Assembly (NCBI GenBank): GCA_024803745.1
Contig: JANJXV010000043.1
Location: 7,507,518-7,571,517, forward strand
Direction: 5' to 3'
Source of the DNA: Megascapheus bottae
Taxonomy: Eukaryota > Chordata > Mammalia > Rodentia > Geomyidae
Length of the DNA: 64,000 bases
Both the position numbers and the translations under genes were made by a program. Position 1 is the first letter of the stretch; every line of letters starts with the position of its first letter. The notes under the pieces were generated by a model that was not told the origin of the DNA, did no database searches, and saw only the letters and a program-made list of their open reading frames with translations. This document shows positions 22,743-33,535 of this stretch, piece after piece.

Positions 22743-23447
22743 ACCAGCACTCTGAAGGTCAGGAACTTGGCCTCACTGAAGGTGTCAGGCAGGTTCCTGG
22801 CCAGAAAAGCCACCGTAAAGCTGTCCAGGGCCAGGGAGCCCAGGGAGCCCAGGACACAATAGAAGGCAGTGAGGGAGCCCTTGTTGCACAGGATGATGAT
22901 GTAGCCATGTTCAGAGTGTGCATCTGTGTCCACAAAGGAAGGAGAGCTTCCCAGCCAGAGGCCACACAGACTCACCTGGATGAGGGTGCAGATGGGGATG
23001 AGGAGCTTAGGAGCCCCAGACATCAGCAGCCCCCTCATCCTCCTCCCTGGACAAGTGGCCTTGAAGGCCAGGACCACAGTCACCGTTTTGGCCAACACTG
23101 TGGAGACAGCCACCGTGAACACAACTCCAAATGTGATCTGCTGCAAGATGCAGGTGGCTGTGTTGGGACAGCCAATAAAGAGCAAGGCACAGAAGAAACA
23201 CAAGATGAGGGAGATGAGTAGGATGTAGCTGAGAGCCCGGTTATTGGCCTTGACAATGGCAGCGTCTTGGTGTTTCACAAATAATCCAAGCACAGCAGCA
23301 GTGAGCATAGAGCAGCAAAGAGCCATGCAGGACAGAGCCATGCCCAAGGGATCTCCAAAAGCCAGGAAACTTTGTGCTCTCAGGAGGCACTCGTCTCTCT
23401 GTGTGTTGGCATACTGGTGATCTGCACAACTCACACACTGCTCCATG
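22739..23447 (-). pseudogene. V2R exon 6 (7TM exon), truncated
   Basis: The last coding exon of a family C vomeronasal receptor: it starts after the acceptor ttcccacag (23448-23450) with DMEQCVSCADHQYANT. Visible in order: the end of the cysteine-rich linker, FLAFGDPLGMALSCMALCC (TM1), NRALSYILLISLILCFFCA (TM2), FIGCPNTATCILQQITFGV (TM3), VLAKTVTVVLAFKATCPGRR (loop 2), ICTLIQVSLCGLWLG (TM4), CNKGSLTAFYCVLG (TM5), ARNLPDTFSEAKFLTF. It stays open for about 236 codons, then is cut at 22739-22742 by a junction to L1 with aaac microhomology. About 60-65 residues (TM6, TM7, tail) are missing, so the receptor could not function. The phase matches exon 5. Confidence 0.95.
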
Positions 23448-23582
23448 TCTGTGGGAAAGAGTAGGCTAGTATTAGTATTTTGTTCTGAATTGTTTCTCTT
23501 CAAAAAATTTCAAACATTTTTTACTTAGATGAAATCCTAACGTCAGCATTTATAGTAAAAGTTCTTTTCATTTCTTTCCTTT

Positions 23583-23765
23583 TTTCATATATTTTTATTG
23601 TAATTAATAGAAGCGTTACATTATATTCACCACATAGGTGAATTACTTCACATACACTGATACCCTTTCTTGTGTCTTGGTCCCCATTTCCTCCCCCCAT
23701 CTCCACCCCTCATCTTGTTTTCCTCCCTTCCCTATCCGATTTCAAACAATCAAATACGCATATAT
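23583..23765 (-). mobile_element. L1 3'UTR fragment
   Basis: Antisense subfamily B 3' end (atttttattgtaattaatag to atacgcatatata), 5'-truncated, lying in V2R intron 5. Confidence 0.8.
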
Positions 23766-24492
23766 ATTTTTGTTTCTTTTCTAAAGCATAACACCCTCCC
23801 ATTTCTCTCTTCTTCTTTATCAAGTTTTCATAGTCAATTTTTCCTTCAGTGATTGTCACATGTATTATTATTGTGACAGTTGGGGTATTGTAATACCTAA
23901 CATCAATTTTCTACTGATTTCCTTACTCTTATTAACAGAACTCTATACAGTCCTACAATGCTAAGGAAATTGTAATTGTATAGCTTAAAGCTTCCTACAT
24001 GTCTGTATAGAACATTAATTTTATCCCTGGGGTATCTTCTTAAATTTGTCTCATTATGGTTGTCCAGCTAACCATCTGTGAAGCAGTAGGAAGAGATAAA
24101 CCATTTTCGGATACTCTATAGTTATGCTTACTTCTTGAAAAGATTTCACCTTACTGAGCACTTGCCTGTGCCAAGAACAGTACTCTGCACTGAAAAATAA
24201 AGGTAGGCAAAATCCATGTTTTCTGTGTGGACAAAATGTAAGTTTCAAGAAGAATGCTGTCCTTAATAATACTTACATTTATTTTCATGTGAGATCTTAC
24301 ACTTGTCCTAATGATTATGAATAAGAGGCCTTCCTGGAGATAACGTTGCCTGCAATACACTAGAAAATATTACTAAATAGGTAATTCAAAGTCATTCTCT
24401 GTCATACTTTCCTAGCAATACTGCCCCAACAGTCTCTGTAATCCTAACCTACAACTTTTGCATTGACTTTACGTCATAAGATATGGACTTAC
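23766..24492. other. V2R intron 5 sequence
   Basis: Between exon 6 and exon 5 of the minus-strand V2R. No other feature recognised. Confidence 0.5.
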
Positions 24493-24616
24493 CTGTCCCA
24501 TTAGCAATCTGATTCTCAGGACACGGGGTACAATCAAAGCAACAGGCAGCCTTTCCCTCCTGAGGAGATTTCCTGAATCCAGGAGCACAAATCTCAGTGC
24601 AGACAGAGTGAGGAGT
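24493..24616 (-). pseudogene. V2R exon 5 (cysteine-rich linker), open
   Basis: 124 bp, the length I expect for V2R exon 5, encoding TPHSVCTEICAPGFRKSPQE and on through CCFDCTPCPENQIANGT. This is the nine-cysteine-type linker that connects the ligand-binding domain to the 7TM domain. The acceptor (ttcctcag) and donor (cag|gtaagt, 24487-24492) are intact. Its final G joins AC of exon 6 to make Asp, so the splice phase is conserved. No defect in this exon. Confidence 0.95.
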
Positions 24617-24724
24617 CTGAGGAAAATCACAGATGTATCAATAACTCTTCAGAATTATACAGAACACAAAAAGCCCATTGTTTAAAAACTCAGATTATTA
24701 AGCATGGCATTTCTTCTTGTCAAA

Positions 24725-26188
24725 TTTTATTTTATGGTCAGGGTGATGTTTAAAGGGGTTATAGTTACATTCATTGGGTAGTGAGTACATTATTTCTCAA
24801 ACATTTTTAACCCTTCCCATGTTTTCGGCCACTTTCCCTTTCCCCAATCCCTCCCAAGCTGCAAAGTTCATTACCAACATATTGTCTTGTGGATATCACT
24901 GTTACACTGATTACCCTTTGTCCTTTGTCTCATTATCTGCTTTTCCCTTTCCCTTCCTTATTTCAAATAAACAAATAAATCCATATACAATTCACAGGTA
25001 CCAAATATAGGTACCAGAATCAGGTACACTAACAACAGGGGATCAACCATAAGGGGGGAAAGGCAAGAGAGAAAATAAATAATTTCACATGGTACATTAA
25101 AAACAACAATCACAAAAATAAAACTTTTGTCTCCATATCCTGGAGTTGATTTTGCTTGGCCTCATCCTACACAGTCATATGCATATAGCTTTTGAGCTAT
25201 TGTGATCCTCTACCAGGAAAATGCAGGAGAATCCTAGATGTGTACTAATTATTAAAGATGAAGGAAACCATGAGCCTATGTTGCTTTGGGTCTGGCTTAC
25301 TTCACGTAATATATTTTTTTCCAAATCTCTCCATTTCCTTACAAATGGGCTGATGTCATTCTTTTGGATGGCAGCATAGAATTCTACTGTGTATAAATAC
25401 CACATTTTCTTGATCCGTTCATCTACCGCGGGGCATCTGGGTTGGTTCCATATCTTAGCTATAGTAAATGATGCTGATAGCTTCAGTATCCTTGTTTCTG
25501 GACATTTAATTAAATGCCCAGGAGTGGGATTGCTGTGTCATAAGGGAGTTCTTTGTTTGGTCTTTGAAGGAATAACCATACTGCTTTCCAGAGTTGCTGA
25601 AAGAGTTTACACTCCCACCAACAGTGTAGTAGAATTCTTTTTTGCCCACATCTTTCCAAGAATCTGTTGTTATTAGAGTTCTTGATAATAGCCATTCTAA
25701 CTGGTGTGAGGTGGAATCTCAAAGTTGTTTTCATTTGCATTTCTTTTATGGCCACAGATGTCGAGCATTTTTAATGTGTCCATAGGCCATTTTTATTTCT
25801 TCTTCAGAGAAGTCTCTCTTTAAGTCTTTTTTTAATGCCCATCCTGGGGTTTGAACTCAGGCTTGAGCTCTGTCCTTGGGCTTTTTCAAGGCTGGCACTC
25901 TTCCACTTGAGCTAAAACACCACTTCTGGCTTTTTCTATGTTTGTGGTATGGAGGAATTGAACCTGAGTCTTCATGCATGCTAGGCAAGCACTCTACCAC
26001 TAGGCTAAACTCCCAGCCCTTTCTTTAAGTCTTTAGCCCACCTTTTAATGTGATGATTGTTTCGATGAGGATTTATTTTTGAGAGATTTCAGTTTTTGAG
26101 CTGTATATATGTTTTAGATATGAGGCCTTTGTCTATTGTCTGGCTAGAGAAGATCTTCTCCCACTCTGTGGGCTTTCCATTTATCTTT
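24725..26188 (-). mobile_element. older L1 3' part, interrupted by a SINE
   Basis: Antisense 3'UTR and ORF2 C-terminus (81-codon frame 25510-25755). A SINE at 25830-26021 with 13-bp TSDs splits it; the L1 resumes at 26035 (agcccaccttttaatg) and ends near gggctttccatttatc. It lies in V2R intron 4. Confidence 0.85.
25830..26021 (-). mobile_element. ID-type SINE inside an L1
   Basis: Antisense ID-like SINE (gaactcaggcttgagctctg, then tagcctagtggta on the opposite strand). TSD tctttaagtcttt at 25817-25829 and 26022-26034, exact over 13 bp. Confidence 0.92.
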
Positions 26189-26744
26189 GTATAAGCATGG
26201 TGTTTTCTGCAGGTGAACGCAGTCAATTAATTCAACACTGTAATAGACTCCCACAGGCTTATGTGGTGCAGTCTTGATTTGTAATCTGTTGAACTATTGA
26301 AAAGTATGGAACTTATAAAGGTAGAAACTAATAGTGAGAAAGTTAAGTCAGTCTCAGTGTATGGTCCTATGTAACTTCCTGGAATATATGTCATTATACA
26401 TTGTCTCCTACTTCTATGTAAAATGGACAAGAGGATGGTGGATGTTCTATCTTGAATCAGGCTATGTGAACCGCAGGCTCATCATATCCTTGTCTTGTTT
26501 CCAGTGACCAGTCTTCTGAAAGGCTTCTTCAATGATTCCTCTCACCAGAGATGCCTAAGTAGCAGGTCAAGTAATGATTGAAAACTCTCCAGAAGGGAGC
26601 AAAATAAACCTTTCAACCCAACAAACTCATTCACCAGGGACTTTATCACAGTGTTAGAAATCTACTAAGAAAGACATTTGTTTTTCTATTGTAATGGTAA
26701 TATTCTAAATCAATATTTAGTGACATGTTTAATTTTTTTAAATT
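26189..26744. other. V2R intron 4 sequence
   Basis: No repeat or gene recognised. Confidence 0.45.
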
Positions 26745-26990
26745 CTGATCCCGGGGCTTGAACTCAAGATCTAGGCACAGGTCTTAAGCATTTTTGCTCA
26801 GGTTCAGCACTCTACTACTTGAGTCAAAGCTTCATTTCCAGATTTTTGGTGATTCATTGGAGATAAGAGTCTCACAGACCTGCCTGTTTGGGCTCATTTT
26901 AATTGGTGTTAATCAAATCTTTGCTATCTGAATAGCTAGGATTACCGAAGAAAGTTTTCTGGCACTCAGCCAGGTATACATTTTAAGCGT
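26745..26990 (-). mobile_element. diverged composite SINE
   Basis: Antisense: cttgaactcaagatctaggc, then gagataagagtctcacagac, then agctaggattacc. Confidence 0.75.
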
Positions 26991-27044
26991 GATTCTTTTC
27001 TTATGTACATGTCTTTACAATCACTGTGATTAGATGTAACCCAC

Positions 27045-27272
27045 CTCTGCAGTTCCTATGGCCCATTCAATCATGTCTTCAGATAACAATAGTTGATTGC
27101 CATGGAGAGCATATGGAGAAAACATTTCTACTTTCACCTGATGTTCAAGACCTTCTGGAAAATTCCAAATGTTCAGAATATCATATTCTGGCTCCAGTTT
27201 CCTTTTTGTATCCAAAATCACTAGATCTTCAGCAGGATTGTAAAATTGGATGGTCTTCAGAAAAGGGTGAAG
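27045..27272 (-). pseudogene. V2R exon 4, open
   Basis: 228 bp, 76 codons with no stop, starting after the acceptor tttcatttag with LHPFLKTIQFYNPAEDLVIL and continuing through EYDILNIWNFPEGL and QLLLSEDMIEWAIGTAE to the donor gag|gtgggt (27040-27047). This is the C-terminal part of the extracellular domain, just before the cysteine-rich linker. It joins in phase 0 to exon 3 upstream and exon 5 downstream. I see no lesion, which suggests recent inactivation of the gene or damage confined to its other exons. Confidence 0.95.
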
Positions 27273-27432
27273 CTAAATGAAATCCATCAAATTATGGTGA
27301 AGTACATCCTAGAGTTAAGGCAGAAGACCTGATCTATGAATAGGTCTTGATTGCCTTTATATTCTTTCTGAATTCAGAATCCAAGAATAGCACAGCCACT
27401 TAATGAACTCTCCTAGAAAAAAATCTCTCTTT

Positions 27433-27663
27433 TTTTTCACTCAGCATTGGTGCTTGAACTCTGGACCTGGATACCAGTCCCTGAGCTTTTTAAGCTCAAG
27501 CCTAGTGCTCCATCACTTGAGCCACAGCATCACTTCCGGTTTCCTGGAGTTTCTTTGGAGATATTCTCACAGACATTCACGCCCAGGCTGGCTTTGAACC
27601 ATGATCCTCAGATCTCAGCATCCTAAGTAGCCAAGATTACAGGCGTGAGCCACCAGTGGCTGG
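27433..27663 (-). mobile_element. composite SINE
   Basis: Antisense ID and B1 halves: gagccacagcatcacttccg, then gaaccatgatcctcagatct, then ttacaggcgtgagccaccag. Confidence 0.85.
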
Positions 27664-27754
27664 CTCCCCCCAAAAATTCTATGGAAAAATAAAAATTATT
27701 TTTCTGCACACTGGTATTTCAAAAAAGGCGCAGAGGCTTTTAAAAAGTGAAACC

Positions 27755-27937
27755 AATATTGAGGCTTGGAGAGAGCTAGTGGTAGAGAGCCCACTCAGCA
27801 TGCAAGAAGCCCTGGGTTCCATTCCTCAGAAACACATACACAGAAAAAGCCGGAAGTGGTGCTGTGGCTCAAGTGGTAGCATGGCAGCCTTGAGAAAGCT
27901 CAGGGACAGTGCTAAGGCCTTGAGTTCAAGCTCTAGG
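27755..27937 (+). mobile_element. ID-type SINE
   Basis: Plus strand: gtggtagagagcccactcag, then gtggtgctgtggctcaagtg, then ccttgagttcaagctctagg, leading straight into the GA repeat. The 201-codon frame across this SINE and the GA tract is not a gene. Confidence 0.85.
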
Positions 27938-28076
27938 ATGAGAGAGAGAGACAGAGAGAGACAGAGAGAGACAGAGAGACAGAGAGATAGAGACAGACAG
28001 AGACAGGGACAGAGAGAGACAGAGACAGAGAGAGAATGTTATAGGGTGGATGGAGACAGGGAGAGAGTGAAAGTGA

Positions 28077-28138
<62 letters not shown>

Positions 28139-28215
28139 GGAATGGGAGAGGAGAGAGAGGGTAGGGGAGAGGGAGGAGGAGATGGAGGGGGAGAGGGCAG
28201 GGGGAGAGTAAGAAA
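27938..28215. repeat. (GA)n purine tract
   Basis: About 280 bp of gaga/gacaga/ggga units growing from the tail of the upstream SINE, including an uninterrupted GA run at about 28080-28131. It lies in V2R intron 3. Confidence 0.97.
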
Positions 28216-28504
28216 GATATCACATAAACAGCAAGGAATGAGACAATACTCAGTTGCTTAGCTACAGTTTGCCCCAACCAAAATATATAAGAAATTTATG
28301 AATGCCTTCGCTTAGAGCTTGCTAAAATTTTAATAGAGTTCAATGAAACTTGACCACTTATGAAAAATATAGGTAATGGTGTTGAACAGATCATCATTTA
28401 CTATTACTGAAGGAACTTAGGGGAACCATGAATTTACATTTTTGAAAACAGTTATGAACATGTTGAAGATGTTTGAAATGAAATGAATTCACAAGCCAAG
28501 ATTC

Positions 28505-28740
28505 TGTGCCCCTTGCTTATCATTCTAATTACTCAGGAGCGTGAGATCTGTGGTTCACCATTTGAAATCGGTCCAGGCAGAAAAGTCTATGAGGCTCCTG
28601 TCTCTAATAAAACTACTCAAAAAAGCTGGAAACAGTGTTGTGGCTTAACCAGTAGAGTGATAGCTCTGAGTACAAATAGACCATGAGACAACACCCAGCC
28701 CATTACTTCAATCTCTAGGACAAGCAACAAACAAACAAAA
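28505..28740 (+). mobile_element. diverged composite SINE
   Basis: Plus strand: tctaattactcaggagcgtg, then ctgtctctaataaaacta, then gtgttgtggcttaaccagta, ending in an aacaaacaaac tail. Confidence 0.75.
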
Positions 28741-28980
28741 ACCCACACAAAACATCAAAAAATGAATTATAGAAACATGGAAAATATTTTATTTTTGTTA
28801 CTGGCCTGTTTATGCTTTACAGCATATGAACTCATGCCTAGAGTTCTTCACAGACATGTAAACAAAAATAATATCCTGTGTATTGGAAAAACATCAGAAA
28901 TATTTACTTTTATACACTAAGAAACTCTCTAGAAAGTGCCTTTATGCAGGATGTGTGCTCTCCAACATAGAAGATAATAC

Positions 28981-29781
28981 CTGTGCAGGGGAAGGGACTG
29001 TCCCTTTTCAATTTCCCATGGTTTGAACTTCTGTTTGATGAAGAAGCATCTCATGGAGGGCCTGGGCCTCAGCATACACTATATTGTAGATATTGTAACT
29101 GTATACAGACATGGTCATGTCAAAAGTTTGTCCAGGCAACCAATCCAAGGAGGCATCAGGACAGTTCTCCCACGTCACACAGTCAGACTCAGAATCAGAG
29201 CAATTAAAAGAGAGAAAACACAGCCTCACAAGGAAAAAGTCCTCTGGGTATTTGGAAAGGTTAGCTGCCTTGACAAAATCTGTGAATCCAGATACATCTG
29301 CATGATGGTGAGAAAAAATGAGAGGCACATGAGATGAGCCTAGCATGAAATGTTTCCTTGCGGTTAATTCCCACTGTAAGTTCAAGATACAAACTTTGCC
29401 TGTTATCAAAAGTTGCTCAATACATATCATTAAATCTATTAGTGACTCATTATCACCATATATGATGAGAACATTTGCGGGAGATTTATTCATGTGATTA
29501 TACACTTCCATGAATTTGATTGCAGGTAACATGCCTTTGCTTGAGATCAGTACCTCATAGGCTACACAAACTCTGTTCTTGATCATCTGCTGTTTCAGTT
29601 CAGGAAGAATCCACAAACCATTGTCATCTTCTGAAGCCAATACTCCCACCCAGTTCCAGCTGAAGTGAAGCAGTAAGGAGACCATGGCGGCAGCTATTGA
29701 GGTGTCCTTTGGGGACATCTGATAGAGAGCAGGAAACTTGTTATTGTCACTCAGGGCATGAACAAAAGGCACAAAAGTAAG
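28981..29781 (-). pseudogene. V2R exon 3, one nonsense codon
   Basis: 801 bp (267 codons) with intact acceptor (tttccctttag, 29782-29783) and donor (cag|gtatta, 28979-28983). It starts LTFVPFVHALSDNNKFPALY and encodes most of the venus-flytrap ligand-binding domain: MVSLLLHFSWNWVGVLASED, VLIIYGDNESLIDLMICI, FVKAANLSKYPEDFFLVRL, NCSDSESDCVTWENCP, HEMLLHQTEVQTMGN. The frame is open except for TGA at 29008-29010, where related genes have a Gly (GNGKG; GGA to TGA is one substitution), nine codons before the exon end. Exons 1 and 2 are not found upstream; a SINE fragment and L1 occupy 29.9-33.5 kb. With exons 4-6 this is one V2R pseudogene on the minus strand. Confidence 0.95.
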
Positions 29782-29887
29782 CTAAAGGGAAAGAAATTTG
29801 TACAGTCTATGAGTGAGAATATTGCCAAGAATCACAGTCTCATTCCTGAAGTATGTTAAGAATCAGCATCAAGGCTTATACTATAAA

Positions 29888-29975
29888 ACTTGAGCCACAC
29901 ATCCCACTTCCAGCTTTTTTTCTGTTCAATTGGAGATATGTCCTAAATAGGATTACAGGTATGAGTCACCAGTAC
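29888..29975 (-). mobile_element. SINE fragment
   Basis: Antisense: gagccacacatcccacttcc, then ggattacaggtatgagtcac. Short and diverged. Confidence 0.65.
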
Positions 29976-30039
29976 TCTGCTCATCATCTCTTCATACCTC
30001 AAAAGATTGCTGCAGAGAATCCCATGGTAACAACTGAAT

Positions 30040-31045
30040 GGAGAGAGACTCAATAAATGGGACTACCTAAAAATAAAAAGTTTCTGCACAGATAAAAGCA
30101 TAGCCACAAAAGTAGAGAGATAGCCAAAAAACTGGGAAAAGATATTTACCAATAATACATCTGACAAATGCTTAATATACAGTATCTGCAGGGAACTCAA
30201 GAAACTAATTCCCCACAAACCCAACAAACCATTCACTAAATGGGCAAGGGAACTAAAGAGTCTTATCAAAAGAAGAGGTTAAAATGGCAGAAAAGCATAT
30301 GAGAAAATGTTCATCATCCATTGTCATAAAGGAAATGCAAATAAAAACAACCCTAAGATACCACCTTACCCCAACAAGAACGGCCAAGATTTTGAACTCA
30401 GACAATGACAGTTGCTGGCGGGGTCGTGGAGAAAAAGGAACCCTACTACACTGCTGGTGGTATTGTAAACAAGTTCAGCCACTCTGGAAAGCAGTGTGGA
30501 AGTTTCTTAAAGAACTGAAAACTGACCTTCCCTCCAATCTCACGATACCACTTCTCGGCATCTACACTGAACATCATAACCCAAGATGTGATAAGGACAC
30601 CTGCTCAGCTATGTTCATCCCTGCACTATTCACAATAGCCAGGTGATGGAAGCAATCCAGATGCCCTACTGCAGATGAATGGATACAGAAAATGTGGTAT
30701 ATATAGACAATGGAATTGTACATAGCCAACAGACAATATAAAATAATGGTATTTGCAGGGAAGTGGATGAATCTAGAGCGAATCATGTTGAGTGAGACAA
30801 GTGAAGACCAAAGGAAGAAAAGGCGCATGGTATCCTTAATATGTGGCTATTAGATCCAAACAGTACAAGAGCGAGGCATTGCATACCAAATGCTATGGAC
30901 ATGGTACTGGAAATATAAACACACCTACATAGACATAAAAAATTATGACTCTATAGACATAATATTTTATTACCTAGATTAATATGTACCTCTGATATAC
31001 AAACCCTTAGCCTAATTCAGATTATGTTCTAAAAACTAAGTGCCA
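30040..31045 (+). mobile_element. L1 3' part (subfamily A)
   Basis: Plus-strand ORF2 C-terminus with a 120-codon frame (30284-30646, [19 protein letters not shown]) followed by the 3'UTR. Inverted relative to 14331-15435. Confidence 0.88.
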
Positions 31046-31577
31046 TGGCTTATGCTTCTATATAGAATTAATTCTGAATGAGATTCAGAAATGTACCTAA
31101 GCTGAGAGAGAGCATGCTTTTTCTTCACGACTATGCGTGTGTAAACAAAAACATTTTGTCCATGGATTAAACATGGATTAGATGTTTATGTCACCTTGCA
31201 TATTCTGTTTCCTTTACCTTAGGATTACTAGCTCCACCTGTGTGAAAAATGAATTGGATTTTGTGTTACTCAATTGATTTTATGTGTTTTTATGGCAGGC
31301 CAGGCTTAGTAATGAATGTTCAACTTAAGAGCAACTTTGAGAAGTGGTCTTTATGAAAGATTCTATAGCCATTATGCTCACACACCCAACATATTGAACA
31401 CTGCTTCCTACACTATCAGCCAGAACAAGATCTCAATTATCAGGTGAGGAGATTTTATTCTTATTTATGTCACAAAGTAAAAGGTGCATCCAACTAGAAG
31501 GAAGTCATTGTGAGGAGGAAACTCCAACAGTGGATAAAGAGGAAATTGCAAGCAAGGCCACCACTATAACAGAGAGG
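31046..31577. other. non-genic, unrecognised
   Basis: Sits between two L1s. Nothing recognised; V2R exons 1-2 were looked for and not seen. Confidence 0.4.
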
Positions 31578-33535
31578 GATCTCCACTCCTCTTTAACACA
31601 GTACTAGAATTCCTAGCCAGAGCAATAAGGCAAAAAGCAATCATAAAGAGGATCCAAGTAGGGAAAGAGGAAGTAAAACTATCCCTGTTCGCAGATGACA
31701 TGATTCTGTATTTAAAGAATCCTACAGACTCAACTCTCAAGCTCCTCGAGCTGATTCAAAACTTTGGAAAGGTAGCAGGGTATAAAATTAACTCTAAAAA
31801 ATCAATTGCCTTCCTCTATGCCAACAGTGAGAGGAATGAGGCAACAATCAGTAAAGCAACTCCTTTCGCAATAGCCTCAGGGAAAATACAGTGCCTAGGA
31901 ATTATCTTAAGAATGTACAGAACCTATTTGATGAAACTTTAAACCCTGAAAAAGAAAATTAAAGCAGAACTGCGGAAATGGAAATACGTCCCATGCTCAT
32001 GGATTGGAAGAATCAACGTTGTGAAAATGACAATCTTGCCAAGGGCTATCTAGAAATTCAACACAATACCCATTTATATCCTAATGTCATTCTACAAAAA
32101 AATAGAAGAGGCAATCCAAAATTTCATATGGAATAATAAAAGACCCCATATAGCGAAAACACTTCTTAGCAGAAAGAACAGCGCTGGAGGAATTTCAATT
32201 ACAAACTTTAGACTCTATTACAGAGCTATAATCATCAAATTAGCTTGGTAGTTGCCGGGGCCAGCCGGCAGCAAACCAGGGTTCACAGATTGGGATTCCT
32301 GAAATAGGGGGCAAGGACTAGGAAAAAATAGAAGAGAGACAGACACACTGGATCCGGGATGCCCAGGTAAAGACTGCCCCGTTTATTCTCAACTCCATGC
32401 TTATATCCCTTCTTGAAACCAGGGAACTTCCAGCTGTTACATTCATATGGTAAATCTCAGATAATTTAAACAGAAAAAGGCCATAAAACAATAAGACAAT
32501 AAAGCCATGGTCTGATGCAAATCAAGGTACAATTTGATTCTACTCTGGCTCCCAACAGGTACTGGCACAAGAACAGGCCTGAAGACCAATGGAATAGAAC
32601 TGAGGACCCAGATATTAAACCACAGACCTATGGCCACCTAATCTTTGACAAGGGAGCCAAAAAAAAGAATGGAAGAAAGACAGTCTCTTCAACAAGTTGT
32701 GCTGGCAGAACTGGTTAAGCACCTGCAGAAAACTAAAGTTCGATCCTTCTTTGTTACCCTGCACTAGAATTAACTCCAAATGGATCAAAGATCTGGAGGT
32801 AAAAGCTGACACACTGAAAACTTTACAAGAAGGAATAGGAAATAAACTAGGCCTCCTTGGCACAGGTCGAAACTTTCTTAATAAGGACCAAGAATCACAA
32901 CAAATCAGAGAAAGGCTGGATAAGTGGGACTGCATTAAACTGAGGAGCTTTTGTATGGCAAAGAACATAGCTAGTAAATTAATCAGGAAGACTACAGAAT
33001 GGGAGAAGAACTTCCCTAACCATACATCAGACAAAGGCCTCATATCTAAAATATATCAACAGCTGAAAAAATTGAACCAATCAAAAACTAATCTCCAAAG
33101 AAACAACCATCCCATTAAAAGATGGGCCAAAGACTTAAAGAAAGTCTTCTCTAAAGAAGAAATAAAATTGGCCTATAGACACATGAAGAAATGCTCAACA
33201 TTTCTGGTCATAAAGGAAATGCAAATCAAAACAACTCTGAGATTCCACCTCACTCCAGTTAGAATGGCCAGGATCAAGAAAACGAATAACAACAGATGCT
33301 GGAGGGAATGTGGCCAGGAGGGATCACTACTACACTGTTGGTGGGAGCGCAAACTCGTTCAACCGCTATGGAAAGCAGTATGGCAGTTCCTCAAAAGACT
33401 AAACATAGAGCTCCCCTATGACCCAGCAATTCCACTAGTAGGCCTTTACCCAATCCTCCAGAAACAAGGACATACTAAATCCACTAGCACAACAATGTTC
33501 ATTGCAGCTCTATTTACCATAGCAAAGATATGGAC
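31578..33535 (+). mobile_element. L1 ORF2 second half, carrying a solo LTR
   Basis: Starts in the reverse transcriptase just before EFLARAIRQ and runs through FADD ([17 protein letters not shown] near 31677-31727) and the ORF2 C-terminus: a 395-codon frame at 32697-33884 that includes [19 protein letters not shown] and then runs on into the adjacent 5'UTR. It stops at gcaaagatatgga, before the 3'UTR. A retroviral LTR interrupts it at 32253-32557. Its first base lies about 55 L1 positions after the last base of the minus-strand ORF2 fragment ending at 35693. Confidence 0.88.
32253..32557 (-). mobile_element. solo LTR of a class II (ERVK/IAP-like) endogenous retrovirus
   Basis: On the minus strand a 305-bp unit begins TGTTGGGAGCC and ends GGCCCCGGCA, giving the TG...CA ends of an LTR. 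It has a TATA-like tataag near 32400-32405 and an AATAAA signal at 32382-32387. It splits an L1 motif (gcttggta / ctggcacaag) and is flanked by ggtagt (32247-32252) and ggtact (32558-32563), a 6-bp TSD with one mismatch, the size used by class II elements. No internal viral genes are present, so the provirus has been reduced to one LTR by LTR-LTR recombination. Family assignment is from ends and TSD size only. Confidence 0.85.

Noticed and set aside
27026..27280. 84-codon plus-strand frame
   Set aside because: It is the antisense of V2R exon 4, which has splice sites and recognisable receptor residues on the minus strand.
27656..28261. 201-codon plus-strand frame, long for this window
   Set aside because: It runs through a SINE and a GA microsatellite; the product is Arg/Glu repeats.
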